Assembly: GCA_963790875.1 (NCBI GenBank)
Contig: CAWBQT010000020.1
Location: 7,420 to 71,419 of the forward strand
DNA: 64,000 nt
Reading direction: 5' to 3'
Source of the DNA: AP-15 sp963790875
Lineage (GTDB): Bacteria > Pseudomonadota > Alphaproteobacteria > ATCC43930 > CGMCC-115725
Shown here: positions 34,473 to 43,751 of the stretch, piece by piece
Layout of the letters: each line of letters begins with the position of its first letter
Numbering within the stretch: position 1 is the first letter of the stretch
Notes under the pieces: model-generated
What the model was told of the DNA's origin: nothing
Databases searched by the model: none
Seen by the model: only the letters and a program-made list of their open reading frames with translations
Position numbers and translations under genes: made by a program

Positions 34473-37400
34473 TCATTGCGCAGGGGCGGGGGCGTTTTGC
34501 GAAATCGCGGCGCCACGCTCTCGGCTCGGTTCCTTGATGCGGAACCACGCGACATAGAGGGCCGGCAGGAACAACAGGGTCAGGAGGGTCGCGACGGCGA
34601 GCCCGCCGATGATGGCATAGGCCATCGGCCCCCAGAACACCTCGGGGGCGATCGGGATCATGCCGAGGATCGCCGCCGCGGCGGTCAGGACGATCGGGCG
34701 CAGCCGGTGCGTCGTCGCGTCGAGCACGGCGTCCCAAGGGTTCAGTCCGCGGGCGAGATCCATGTCGATCTGATCGATCAGAATCACCGAGTTGCGGATG
34801 ATCATGCCGGAGAGCGCGATGACGCCGAGGATCGCGACAAAGCCCATCGGCGTGCCGGTCGGCAACAGAGCGAGGACGACGCCGATCAGCCCCAACGGCG
34901 CCACGCTGATCACCAGGAACGTCTTCTGAAAGCTCTGCAGCTGCACCATCAGGATCGTCAGCATCAGAAAGATCATGACCGGAAATACCGCGACCACCGA
35001 TGTGAGGCCTTTGGCGCTTTCCTCGACCGTGCCGCCGACCTCGATCTGTTCGCCGGCCGGCAAGGTCTTGGCCAGGGCGGCGATCGCCGGCGCCAGTTGC
35101 GTGACGAGCGTTTTCGCCTCGAGGCCGGGCGTCACATCGGCCTGTACCGTGATCGTCGGCAACAGATCGCGCCGCCAGATCAACGGCTGCTCGAGCCCGT
35201 AGCCGATCGTCGCGACCTGGCTCAGAGGGATCGTCTTGCCGTTCTTCAGCGACACCTGCAGGTCGCGCAAGGTCTGCAGCGAGGCGCGCTGCGCCAGCGG
35301 GGCGCGCGCTACGACATCGACGAGATAGATCGAATCGCGGACCTGGGTCACGTTGGTCCCGGTGGCAACGGCGTTTAGCGCATCGGCCAGCGAGGCCGAG
35401 CTGACGCCGAGCTGGCGGACCTTGTCCTGGTCGACCTGGATGCGCAGCGCTTTCATCGGCTCGTTCCAGTCGAAATTAATCAGCCGGGTGTTCGGGTTCT
35501 GGCCGATCACCTCGGCGGTGCGAAAGGCCGCCGCACGGGCCGCTTCCGGCGTCGGGGCGCTGACCCGATATTGCAGCGGCCAGCCGACCGGCGGCCCCAT
35601 TTCGAGCGGCGAGATCCGCGTCGACAGGTCGGCGAATTCGGTGTCGAGCGCCTTTTCGAGTCGCGCCTTGACGATCTCGCGTTCCTTGATGCCCTTGGTG
35701 ACGATGACGCCTTCGGCGAAATAGTCGTTCGCCAGCTGTACATTGAGCGGCAGGTAGAAGCGGACCGCACCCTGCCCGACGTAGAAGGTGTAACGCTCGA
35801 TATCGGGGTCGCCCTTGAGCAGCTCCTCGAAGCGCTCGACCTGCGCCTCGGTCGCATAGATCGACGCATTCTGCGGCAAGGTCAGATCGACGACCAGTTC
35901 GGGCCGATCGGAAGCCGGGAAGAATTGCTGCTGGATGAAGCCGTAGCCGAACACCGAGGCCGCGAACAGCGCCACCGTGACGGCAATCACGAACCAGCGG
36001 AAGCGGAGGCAAAAACGCAAGGTGGCGCCAAAGATCCGCATGAAGCGGCCCGGTTGGCCGTGGGAGGCGCCATGCGCCTTCAGCGTCCGCGGCAGGATCG
36101 TCACGCCGATCACCGGGGCAAACAGCACCGCGACGACCCACGACGCCAACAGCGCGACGGCGATGACGGCAAACAGCGAATAGCAATATTCGCCGGTGCC
36201 GCTCCTGGCGAAGCCGATCGGCACGAAGCCGGCGACCGTAACGAGGGTGCCGGTCAGCATCGGGAAGGCGGTCGTGACCCAGGCATGGGTCGCCGAGTGC
36301 TCGCGGTCGACCCCGGCTTCGAGCTGGCTGACCATCATCTCGATTGTGATCATCGCGTCGTCGACCAGGAGGCCGAGCGAGATGATCAGCGCGCCGAGCG
36401 AGATGCGCTGCAAGCTGATGCCGGCATAAGCCATATAGGCAAAGACGATCGCCAGCACGAGCGGGATCGAGCAGGCGACGACGAGCCCGGCGCGCAGCCC
36501 GAGGCTCAAAAAACTCACGGCGAGCACGATCGCGATCGCTTCCCACAACGACTTCGTGAAATGCGCGACCGAGTGTTCGACCACTTCCGGTTGATTGGCG
36601 ACGAGGTGCGGCTCGATGCCGATCGGCAGGTTGGCCGTGATCTCGGCCATCTTGCGTTCTATCGCCTTGCCGAAGGCGATGATGTTGCCGCCCTGCGCCA
36701 TCGAAATCGCCAGCCCGATTGCCGGCTCGCTGTCGAAGCGAAACATCGGCTGCGGCGGGTCGGCATAGCCCTCCTTGATCGTCGCGACATCGGCGAGGCG
36801 GAAGAATTTGCCGTCGGCAAAAAGGTTGATGTTCTTGAAATCCTCGACCGAACCGAAGGCGCCGGAGACGCGGACCGCGAATTTTTCCTGGCTCGTCTGC
36901 AGAACGCCGGATGGCGTGACCAGATTCTGCTCGCGCAGGCTGTCGATGATGGCGTCGCGGCTGACGCCGAGGCCGGCGAGAATCTTGGTGTCGAATTCGA
37001 GGTAGATCTTCTGGTCCTGGGCGCCGATCAGCTGCGCCTTGGCGGCGTTGGGGACCGTCAGGATTTCGGTGCGAGCGCGTTCGACATAATCGCGCAACTC
37101 GCGCTTGCTAAAACCATCGGCGGTAAAAGCATAGATGATGCCGAAAACATCGCCGAACTCATCATTGAAATTCGGTCCGATGATCCCCTGCGGCAAGGTG
37201 CCCTTGATGTCGGCAACTTTCTTGCGCACCTGATACCAGATGTCCGGCACCTCGTTTTTCGCAGTCGAATCCAGAAGATTGACATAGATGGTCGAGACTC
37301 CAGGCTTGGTATAACTCTTTAAATAATAGAGCGACGGGGTTTCCTGCAGTTTTTTTTCGATGCGGTCGGTGACTTGCTGCATCGTGTCTTCGATCGTCGC

Positions 37401-37568
37401 ACCCGGCCATTGGGTCTGGACGATCATCGTCTTGATCGTGAAGGACGGATCCTCCTCGCGTCCGAGCTTTTGATACGCCAACACGCCGCCGGCGACAAAA
37501 GCAATCATCAGAAACCAGACGAACGAGCGGTGGTTGATCGCCCATTCGGAAAGATTGAAACCCTTCAT
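34473..37568 (-). CDS. RND-family efflux transporter, inner-membrane permease
   Basis: A 1,031-residue RND transporter with the N-terminal helix (about 16-36), the first porter domain, six helices around residue 340-530 (including SLGLLVDDAMITIEMM with the conserved Asp pair-like DD), the second periplasmic domain and a final six-helix block. It uses proton flow to extrude substrates, probably drugs or toxic organics. Its ATG at 37568 overlaps the stop of the adaptor gene (ATGA). No outer-membrane factor gene is nearby; a TolC-type partner elsewhere would be needed. Specificity is unknown. Confidence 0.94.
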   Translation of the reverse strand: MKGFNLSEWAINHRSFVWFLMIAFVAGGVLAYQKLGREEDPSFTIKTMIVQTQWPGATIEDTMQQVTDRIEKKLQETPSLYYLKSYTKPGVSTIYVNLLDSTAKNEVPDIWYQVRKKVADIKGTLPQGIIGPNFNDEFGDVFGIIYAFTADGFSKRELRDYVERARTEILTVPNAAKAQLIGAQDQKIYLEFDTKILAGLGVSRDAIIDSLREQNLVTPSGVLQTSQEKFAVRVSGAFGSVEDFKNINLFADGKFFRLADVATIKEGYADPPQPMFRFDSEPAIGLAISMAQGGNIIAFGKAIERKMAEITANLPIGIEPHLVANQPEVVEHSVAHFTKSLWEAIAIVLAVSFLSLGLRAGLVVACSIPLVLAIVFAYMAYAGISLQRISLGALIISLGLLVDDAMITIEMMVSQLEAGVDREHSATHAWVTTAFPMLTGTLVTVAGFVPIGFARSGTGEYCYSLFAVIAVALLASWVVAVLFAPVIGVTILPRTLKAHGASHGQPGRFMRIFGATLRFCLRFRWFVIAVTVALFAASVFGYGFIQQQFFPASDRPELVVDLTLPQNASIYATEAQVERFEELLKGDPDIERYTFYVGQGAVRFYLPLNVQLANDYFAEGVIVTKGIKEREIVKARLEKALDTEFADLSTRISPLEMGPPVGWPLQYRVSAPTPEAARAAAFRTAEVIGQNPNTRLINFDWNEPMKALRIQVDQDKVRQLGVSSASLADALNAVATGTNVTQVRDSIYLVDVVARAPLAQRASLQTLRDLQVSLKNGKTIPLSQVATIGYGLEQPLIWRRDLLPTITVQADVTPGLEAKTLVTQLAPAIAALAKTLPAGEQIEVGGTVEESAKGLTSVVAVFPVMIFLMLTILMVQLQSFQKTFLVISVAPLGLIGVVLALLPTGTPMGFVAILGVIALSGMIIRNSVILIDQIDMDLARGLNPWDAVLDATTHRLRPIVLTAAAAILGMIPIAPEVFWGPMAYAIIGGLAVATLLTLLFLPALYVAWFRIKEPSRERGAAISQNAPAPAQ

Positions 37569-38683
37569 GGCGCGGCGTTCGCCTCCATCAGGCGGACTCT
37601 CTCGCCCGGCACTAGCTTCTGTACGCCGGCGGTAACGACGATCTCGCCGGCAGCGAGCCCGGAACCGACGACAAAGCCGTCGTCCTGGTAGCGCGCCACG
37701 GTGATCGGGTGCAGTTCGACGATCCCGCCCTTGCCGACGAGCCAAACCGCCGGCTTGCCATCCTTGTCGAAGAGAGCGCTGCTCGGCAGGGTGACGACCT
37801 CGGCCTGGTTCACCGTAACGGTCCCGGTCACCGTCGCGCCGAGGCGCATTTGCGGCGGCGCGTCGGGCAGCGAGACGCGCACCGAGTAGGTGCGGGTCGT
37901 CGGGTCGGCCTGCGGCGAGACGTAGCGCACCTGGCCCGTCGTTTCGACGGCGGGATCGCTGACCAGCTTGACCGTGACCGGAGGGCTTTGCTGCGGGTTC
38001 CCGAGGATTGCTTCGCTGACGTTGAAGACGGCTTCGCGCTCACCCGGTCGCGCCAGGCGAACGACCATCTGTCCGGCGCTGACGACCTGCCCGGCATCCG
38101 CCCCGACGGCGGTGACGATCCCGTCATCATCGGTTTTGAGCTCGGTATAGCCGAGATTCTCGCTGGCTTGAACCTGCCGGGCACGCGCCGCATCGGCTTG
38201 TGCCTGCGCCGTCTTGAAGGCCTTCAGCGCCTGATCGTACTTGACCCGCGTCGTGTGGCCGTTTTTCAGCAACTCGCGCTGCCGGAATTCGTCAGCCTGG
38301 CTGCGCGCCACCTCGGCGTCGGCCGAGGCAACCTCGGCCTTCGCGACCTCGAGGTCCTGGCGGTATTGCTGCGGGTCGAGCCGCGCGAGGAGATCGCCCT
38401 TCTTGACGGATGTCCCGACATCGACCGGGCGTTCGAGGATCTTGCCGGCTACCCGAAACCCGATATCGGCCTGGTAGCGCGGCTGGATCTCACCGGTCAG
38501 CGACAAGGTCTCGCCGGCCTGGCGCGGCTCGACCGTGACGCTGCGCACCGGGCGGATTTCCGGCGCCGCGGCCTTTTCCTCCTTGCCGCAGGCCGTCACG
38601 CCGAGGAAGACGGCGAGCAGGCAGGCGATACGAGGTGGGATACGAGATTCACGGATCTTCGCGCCACGCAGGCCTCTCGGCAT
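37565..38683 (-). CDS. RND periplasmic adaptor (membrane fusion) lipoprotein
   Basis: A 372-residue adaptor. The signal peptide ends in a lipobox LGVTAC with C32, so it is probably anchored in the inner membrane by lipid. The lipoyl/barrel core SLTGEIQPRYQADIGFRVAG, the coiled hairpin (about 105-160, AKAEVASADAEVARSQADEF) and C-terminal beta-barrel PGERVRLM are present. It bridges the RND pump to an outer-membrane channel. It precedes and overlaps the pump gene by 4 bp, the usual order. Confidence 0.93.
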   Translation of the reverse strand: MPRGLRGAKIRESRIPPRIACLLAVFLGVTACGKEEKAAAPEIRPVRSVTVEPRQAGETLSLTGEIQPRYQADIGFRVAGKILERPVDVGTSVKKGDLLARLDPQQYRQDLEVAKAEVASADAEVARSQADEFRQRELLKNGHTTRVKYDQALKAFKTAQAQADAARARQVQASENLGYTELKTDDDGIVTAVGADAGQVVSAGQMVVRLARPGEREAVFNVSEAILGNPQQSPPVTVKLVSDPAVETTGQVRYVSPQADPTTRTYSVRVSLPDAPPQMRLGATVTGTVTVNQAEVVTLPSSALFDKDGKPAVWLVGKGGIVELHPITVARYQDDGFVVGSGLAAGEIVVTAGVQKLVPGERVRLMEANAAP

Positions 38684-39022
38684 TCGCTCATCGCCCTTCG
38701 GCGGAGGCCGCCGCCCGCTGGCAGGGATCCCTCCCTCTCCCCGCGAGCGGGGAGAGGGCCGGGGTGAGGGGCCGCGGCGAGGGTCGGCGTTCCGCCGGAA
38801 ATTGTTTGACTGCCGCAGACGCCCCCGGATACCCCACCCCTCGCATGCCACAATGCCGGGTCCGGCGCGGCCGCGCAACGCGAATGATTCGCCTGGCTCA
38901 ATTCTCAGTGTGACACAATATTGGAAGAATAAAATTCACCTGAAGGGGAAATGCTCGTCCGAGATGGTTGCTGGTTCACCCATTGCTCTAATGCAACACG
39001 GTCTTTGCCGCGGCGGCCGTTT
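38684..39022. other. Intergenic stretch with a perfect GC palindrome
   Basis: 339 bases between the adaptor start and the glgP end, with the palindrome at 38733-38758. About 38900-38960 is AT-richer. No gene is seen. Confidence 0.5.
38733..38758. repeat. Perfect GC-rich palindrome of the dispersed class
   Basis: CCCTCTCCCCGC (38733-38744), a GA loop, GCGGGGAGAGGG (38747-38758). The same class appears in part at 20308-20352, 34390-34425, 57117-57268 and 62345-62395. It lies in the 5' leader region of the RND adaptor gene. Confidence 0.8.
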
Positions 39023-41530
39023 TCATGGCACTGGACAAGGTGTCGCCTGCCAGATCTCGGACGCGTATTGCGCGATCGTGCGGTCGCTCGAGAACTTGCC
39101 GGATCCGGCAATGTTCAGGATCGCCTTCCGGGCCCATGCCGCCGAATTTGCATATAACGTGCAAAGCCGCCGATCGGCCTCGAGATAGGGCGCCAGATCG
39201 GCGAGGTGCATGAAGTGGTCGCCATCCCGCAGCAGCGCGTCATGAATCGGAGCGAAGGCGCCGGGCTCGAAGCGGCTGAAATAATTGCCTCGGATCATGT
39301 CGAGCGCCGCTCGGGTCTCAGGCTCGTTCTGGTAGTGCCAGCGCGGGTCGTACCAGCCCCGGCTGCCGGCGACCTGATCCGCCGTCAAGCCGAACAGAAA
39401 GAAATTCTCTTCCCCCGCCTCCTCGGCCATTTCGATCGTCGCGCCGTCACGGGTGCCCAGCGTCAGCGCGCCGTTCATCATGAACTTCATGTTGCTGGTG
39501 CCGCTCGCTTCGTAGCCGGCGGTCGAGATCTGGTTGGAGACGTCGGCCGCCAGGATCAATCGCTCGGCGAGCGACACGCTGTAGTCGGGCACGAACACGA
39601 GTTTGAGCCGGCCGCGCACCGCCGGGTCGCCGTCGATCGTTCCGGCCAGATTGTTCAGGAATTTGATGATCAGCTTGGCGAGCCGGTAGGCCGGTGCCGC
39701 CTTGCCGGCAAACAGAAAGGTCCGCGGCACGATCTCGAGGCTCGGCTGCGCCCGCAAGCGGTTGTACAGAACGATGATGCGCAGCGCGTTCAGCAGCTGC
39801 CGCTTGTATTCGTGGATCCGCTTGATCTGGCAATCGAAGATCGTGTCCGGATCGACCGTCAGATCGGCCGTCAACTTGAGCCAGTCGGCGAGATGCCTCT
39901 TTGCCGCGCGGTTGGCCCGGTGGAGCGCGGCGCAGAAGGAATTGTCGCCGGCGAGTGGTCTGAGCCGCGCCAATTGGCCGAGATCGGTTATCCAGCTGTC
40001 GCCGATGGCATCGCTGATCGTCGCCGCCAACGCCGGATTGGCGACGAGCAGCCAGCGGCGCGGGGTCACGCCGTTCGTCTTGTTGTTGAACCGCTCGGGA
40101 AACATTTCGGCGAAGTCTTTGACGGTGACCCTGCGCAACAATTCCGAATGGATCGCCGCCACGCCATTCGTACTGTGCGAGCCGACGATGGCGAGGTGGG
40201 CCATGCGGATCTTGCGCTCGGCGCCTTCCTCGACGAGGCTCATCCGGGCCACCCGCCCGTCGTCCCCGGGAAAGTGGCTGCGCACGCCGTCGAGTAGGCG
40301 CCGATTGATCTCGAAGATGATCTCGAGGTGCCGCGGGAGCATCAGTTCGAACCAGGCGAGCGGCCATTTCTCGAGCGCTTCCGGCAGCAGGGTGTGGTTG
40401 GTATAGGCGAGACAGCGTCGCGTCAGATCCCAGGCTTCGTCCCAGCCGAGCCGAGCCCTGTCGAGTAGAATCCGCATCAACTCAGGCACCGCCATCGTCG
40501 GGTGCGTATCGTTGAGCTGGATCGCGATCTTGTCGGGAAGCGCCTGCCAATCGGCGTTGCTTCGGCGAAAGCGGCGCACGAGATCGGCGAGAGAACACGC
40601 GACGAGGAAATACTCCTGGACAAAGCGCAAGGCTTGCCCGCCGACCGTCGAATTGTCACGGTAGAGAACGCGGGTCAACGACTCGGCCGCGATGGTGCCG
40701 GTCAGCGCCGCGACGAAATCGCCGCTGCTGAACTCCTGAAGGTCGAAGTAGTCATGCGCGGCCGCGGCCCATAATCGCAGCGTGTTGATGGTCTTGCCGG
40801 CGTAGCCGACGACCGGCCGGTCATAGGGAATGCCGATCAGCAGGGTCGGGCGCCCGGCAACCGCCTGCAGGCTGCCGCCGCGCAATTCGAACGAGCAGTT
40901 GAGCCTGACGTCGACGGCTTCGTGCAGGCTGGCGACCTCCCAGGGGTCCTGCCGGCGCAGCCAGTTGTCCGGTCGCTCGCGCTGCCAGCCGTCGACAATC
41001 GACTGTTTGAAGATGCCGTATTCGTAGCGCAGCCCGTAACCCATCGCCGGCAACTGCAGCGTCGCCATCGAGTTGAGAAAGCAGGCGGCAAGCCGTCCGA
41101 GGCCGCCATTGCCGAGGCCCGCATCGGGTTCCCGCTCGAGCAGGCCGAGCCAGTTGTGCCGCGCCAATGCCGGCTTGACCAGCGGATCGAGCAAAAGGTT
41201 GGCGATATTGTTGGCGAGTGCCCTGCCGATCAGGAATTCCATCGACAGGTAGTAGACCCGCTTCGGGTTCTTGCGGGCGTAGGTGGCTTCGGTCCGCACC
41301 CAGCGCTGCGAGAGGATGTCCCGCACCGAGCGCGCGACGGCCTCGAAGCGCTCGCGCGGGCCGGCCGCCATGACGTCGACGGCGTTGTCGAACAACAGAT
41401 GCCGCTCGTACAGCGCGTCCGCATCGCCGGAAAACCGGATCGGGCCACAGCCATACTGTTCGAGGAGCTGCGGCGAGGGTCGTCCGCTTCGTGCAACGCC
41501 CGAGGCCGGCGCATCGGTAATCTCGTCCAT
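39023..41530 (-). CDS. glgP: Glycogen/maltodextrin phosphorylase
   Basis: An 835-residue phosphorylase that releases glucose-1-phosphate from alpha-1,4-glucans with phosphate. The PLP site EASGTSNMKFMMNGALTLG is complete, with the lysine at about residue 682, and the N-terminal ERFEAVARSVRDILSQRW and the glucan-binding GNGGLGRLAACFLNS are present. Length and motifs match GlgP/MalP. No other glycogen genes (glgA, glgB, glgC, glgX) are in the window, so it is not in a classical glg operon. It is followed on the same strand, upstream, by the phosphatase gene after 43 bp. Confidence 0.95.
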   Translation of the reverse strand: MDEITDAPASGVARSGRPSPQLLEQYGCGPIRFSGDADALYERHLLFDNAVDVMAAGPRERFEAVARSVRDILSQRWVRTEATYARKNPKRVYYLSMEFLIGRALANNIANLLLDPLVKPALARHNWLGLLEREPDAGLGNGGLGRLAACFLNSMATLQLPAMGYGLRYEYGIFKQSIVDGWQRERPDNWLRRQDPWEVASLHEAVDVRLNCSFELRGGSLQAVAGRPTLLIGIPYDRPVVGYAGKTINTLRLWAAAAHDYFDLQEFSSGDFVAALTGTIAAESLTRVLYRDNSTVGGQALRFVQEYFLVACSLADLVRRFRRSNADWQALPDKIAIQLNDTHPTMAVPELMRILLDRARLGWDEAWDLTRRCLAYTNHTLLPEALEKWPLAWFELMLPRHLEIIFEINRRLLDGVRSHFPGDDGRVARMSLVEEGAERKIRMAHLAIVGSHSTNGVAAIHSELLRRVTVKDFAEMFPERFNNKTNGVTPRRWLLVANPALAATISDAIGDSWITDLGQLARLRPLAGDNSFCAALHRANRAAKRHLADWLKLTADLTVDPDTIFDCQIKRIHEYKRQLLNALRIIVLYNRLRAQPSLEIVPRTFLFAGKAAPAYRLAKLIIKFLNNLAGTIDGDPAVRGRLKLVFVPDYSVSLAERLILAADVSNQISTAGYEASGTSNMKFMMNGALTLGTRDGATIEMAEEAGEENFFLFGLTADQVAGSRGWYDPRWHYQNEPETRAALDMIRGNYFSRFEPGAFAPIHDALLRDGDHFMHLADLAPYLEADRRLCTLYANSAAWARKAILNIAGSGKFSSDRTIAQYASEIWQATPCPVP

Positions 41531-41573
41531 CGCGATCCGGTCCCTGGCCGATCAGCCCGTCCTGATCGTATCC

Positions 41574-42182
41574 CTAAGCTTCCGGCATGACCGCAATATG
41601 ACGGGAATCGTTCCACAACTGGATCGCCGGTTCGGACAGATTGTGCTCATAGCCGATCATGCTGACACTCGCCGTGCTCAGCAGGCAATACCGCCCGCCG
41701 GCCGCGTCGAGCCCGAGCCAGCGCGCGGCCAAGACGCGCAGGATATGACCGCTCGAAAAGATCAGGATGTCGGCGCCGGCGGACCGCAAGCGGGAGACGA
41801 CGCGATCGGCGCGCGCCCCGATCTCGCTCGGCGACTCGCCGCCCGGACAGCCGTCGCGAAACAATTGCCAGCCGGGGTTATCGGCCAGGATTTCGGCCGT
41901 GCGGCGGCCCTCATAATGCCCGTAATCCCACTCGGCGAGATCGGGGTCGACTTCCGCCATATCGCCGAAGCCGGCAAGCGCGCAGGTCCGGATCGCCCGT
42001 TGCGACGGGCTCGTCAGCACCGCCGCGACACGCAGCCCGCGCAGTCGGTCGCCGAGGGCGCGGGCATGGCGTTCGCCGCGCTCGGTCAACGGCAGGTCGG
42101 TGCGGCCGGTATGCTGGCCAGAGAGGCTCCAGGCGGTTTCGCCGTGCCTGGCAAGAGTAACGATTGGAAGTGAGCCGCTCAT
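41574..42182 (-). CDS. Histidine phosphatase family protein
   Basis: A 202-residue phosphoglycerate-mutase-like phosphatase with the RHGE motif (R12, H13, G14, E15) and the second catalytic His in FSSGHILR. These enzymes hydrolyse small phosphoesters. The position between the HpnL-like gene and glgP, with gaps of 12 and 43 bp, suggests one transcript, but a role in glycogen breakdown is only a guess. Confidence 0.88.
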   Translation of the reverse strand: MSGSLPIVTLARHGETAWSLSGQHTGRTDLPLTERGERHARALGDRLRGLRVAAVLTSPSQRAIRTCALAGFGDMAEVDPDLAEWDYGHYEGRRTAEILADNPGWQLFRDGCPGGESPSEIGARADRVVSRLRSAGADILIFSSGHILRVLAARWLGLDAAGGRYCLLSTASVSMIGYEHNLSEPAIQLWNDSRHIAVMPEA

Positions 42183-42194
42183 GATGTCCTCCGC

Positions 42195-43178
42195 TCAAAA
42201 GGATTTCGCCGGCCGCTCGCGTCGCCGCCGCCACAGGCGGCCGCCCTCGGCGAACTGCCAGACGCCGATCACCGGCAGCCCGATCGCCAAATCGCGCGCC
42301 CGCTTCAACAGCGACAGCGCGAGCGCCATTTCCGGGGTCAGGCCAAAGGCCGTGCCGACGAGGATGTAGGCGCCCTCCTGCACGCCGACCGCGTTCGGGA
42401 TCACGAAGGCGATCGTGCGGATCGCGTAGAGCAGGCTTTCGATGACGAATACCTCGCCGAACGGCAACCCCCGATTGGCGAAACGGAGGGCGATCCAGGC
42501 CTCGGAGGCGCCGGCGATCCAGCAGGCGAGGTGGAGCAGGAACCCGCTCCACAGCCCTTCCTGGCGCCGATAGATCGGGCCGAGCGCTGCATGCAGTGCC
42601 GTGGCGCCGGCGGCGACGCGGTCGGCCCAGCCGCGGCCGAGGATGCCGCCGAGCCGCCCGACTGGCCCGACACCTCGCCGCTGGAGCAAGAGGAACCCCG
42701 CGGCCACCAGGCTGGCCGCCGCCAGGCCGCCGGTCAGCGGCCAGGCCAACGGCGAAGCCGGCCGCAACCGCACGAGCCAGACGAGGCCGAGACCCGTGTA
42801 GGCGAGCTTGGCGGAGAATTCGAGTGTCAGGTCGACGATGATGCTGGCCGCCGCGGTCGCCGCCGTCACCCCGGCGAGCGTCACGGCGCGGGCGCCGAGG
42901 ACGCAGCCGCCGACCGGCGACAGCGGCAGCACTTCGGACGCGGCATCGCGGACGAAACGGGCCCAAACGAACGCCCGGATCGAGGCTCCGTCGACAAGCC
43001 CGCGCCAGGCGAGCCCCATCGTCGAGACCAGTGCCAGGTGGATCAGGCAGACCGCAAGAAACCCGTCCCAGCCGACCGAGAGCAGCGCCCGGGTCACGGC
43101 ACCGGCGCCAAAGGCGAGAACGAGGGCCGTCATGACCGCCACGCCGGCGAGTGCCGCGATGATCGAGGCGGTTTTCAT
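42195..43178 (-). CDS. HpnL/LPG-synthase-TM-like membrane protein
   Basis: A 327-residue protein with about eight to nine hydrophobic segments and the GVQEGAY motif of the UPF0104/YbhN/HpnL membrane family. Relatives help transport or tailor lipids such as hopanoids; one branch carries lysylphosphatidylglycerol synthase. No hopanoid synthesis gene is in the window. ATG 43178 follows AGGAG and is better than an ATG five codons upstream. Confidence 0.8.
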   Translation of the reverse strand: MKTASIIAALAGVAVMTALVLAFGAGAVTRALLSVGWDGFLAVCLIHLALVSTMGLAWRGLVDGASIRAFVWARFVRDAASEVLPLSPVGGCVLGARAVTLAGVTAATAAASIIVDLTLEFSAKLAYTGLGLVWLVRLRPASPLAWPLTGGLAAASLVAAGFLLLQRRGVGPVGRLGGILGRGWADRVAAGATALHAALGPIYRRQEGLWSGFLLHLACWIAGASEAWIALRFANRGLPFGEVFVIESLLYAIRTIAFVIPNAVGVQEGAYILVGTAFGLTPEMALALSLLKRARDLAIGLPVIGVWQFAEGGRLWRRRRERPAKSF

Positions 43179-43268
43179 GCGCTCCTGGCACAAACCGCCG
43201 GTCGTCCAACCCGATCCGACGGCAACATCGGAAAAACGCGATTCGGATCGTGCAAGCGGCCGCCGGCT

Positions 43269-43751
43269 TCAATAGGGCGGCGGGCAGGTATAGGGCGGCG
43301 CGCAATAATAGGGCGGCGGATAGTAATAGGGATAAGCCGAAGCGGCGGCCGCGGTGCCGACCGCTGCACCGACGGCGACACCCGCGGCAACGCCGGCGCC
43401 GACGGCCGGCGCCCCGTAATATCCGCCACGATAGACGGTCGTGCCGCCATAATAACCGCCGGTACGAACCGCGGTGTTGCCATAAGGGCCGCGTACTGCG
43501 GCGTTCCCATAAGGGCCGCGTACTGCGGCGTTGCCATACGGACCGCGCACGGCGGTGGTCCCGCCAGGACCGCGCACGGCGGCGGCGCCGGAAGGGGTGC
43601 GAACCGCGGCACCGCCCATCGGACCGCGATAGGCGGCACCACCGCGCGGTCCGCTGACCGCACCCCAGGCGAAGGCCGGCAGCGGCGCCGACAGCGCCCC
43701 CGATAGCGCCACGAGGGCGACGAGACCGGCGGCAATCGGGTTCCGCATCAT
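43269..43751 (-). CDS. Secreted repeat protein rich in Gly, Pro and Tyr
   Basis: A 160-residue protein with a signal peptide (1-28), followed by tandem nonapeptides RGPYGNAAV (three near-identical copies at about residues 65-92) flanked by diverged ones, then a short Ala/Gly/Val stretch and a Tyr/Pro/Cys-rich tail (PYYYPPPYYCAPPYTCPPPY). It is low-complexity and probably extracellular or surface-located. No family recognised. Its ATG overlaps the stop of the DUF2092 gene (ATGA), suggesting linked synthesis. Confidence 0.72.
   Translation of the reverse strand: MMRNPIAAGLVALVALSGALSAPLPAFAWGAVSGPRGGAAYRGPMGGAAVRTPSGAAAVRGPGGTTAVRGPYGNAAVRGPYGNAAVRGPYGNTAVRTGGYYGGTTVYRGGYYGAPAVGAGVAAGVAVGAAVGTAAAASAYPYYYPPPYYCAPPYTCPPPY
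43476..43556 (-). repeat. Three tandem 27-bp coding repeats
   Basis: Units at 43476-43502, 43503-43529 and 43530-43556. The first two differ at one position and the third at a handful; each encodes a nonapeptide of the secreted protein. Confidence 0.85.

Noticed and set aside
35571..37322. A 583-codon open frame on the plus strand within the RND pump
   Set aside because: It is antisense to the RND gene, contains no recognisable domain, and has the Asp/Arg/Gln-rich make-up of GC-rich shadow frames.
39023..41530. Glycogen operon
   Set aside because: No other glycogen synthesis or debranching gene is found in the window; only glgP is supported.
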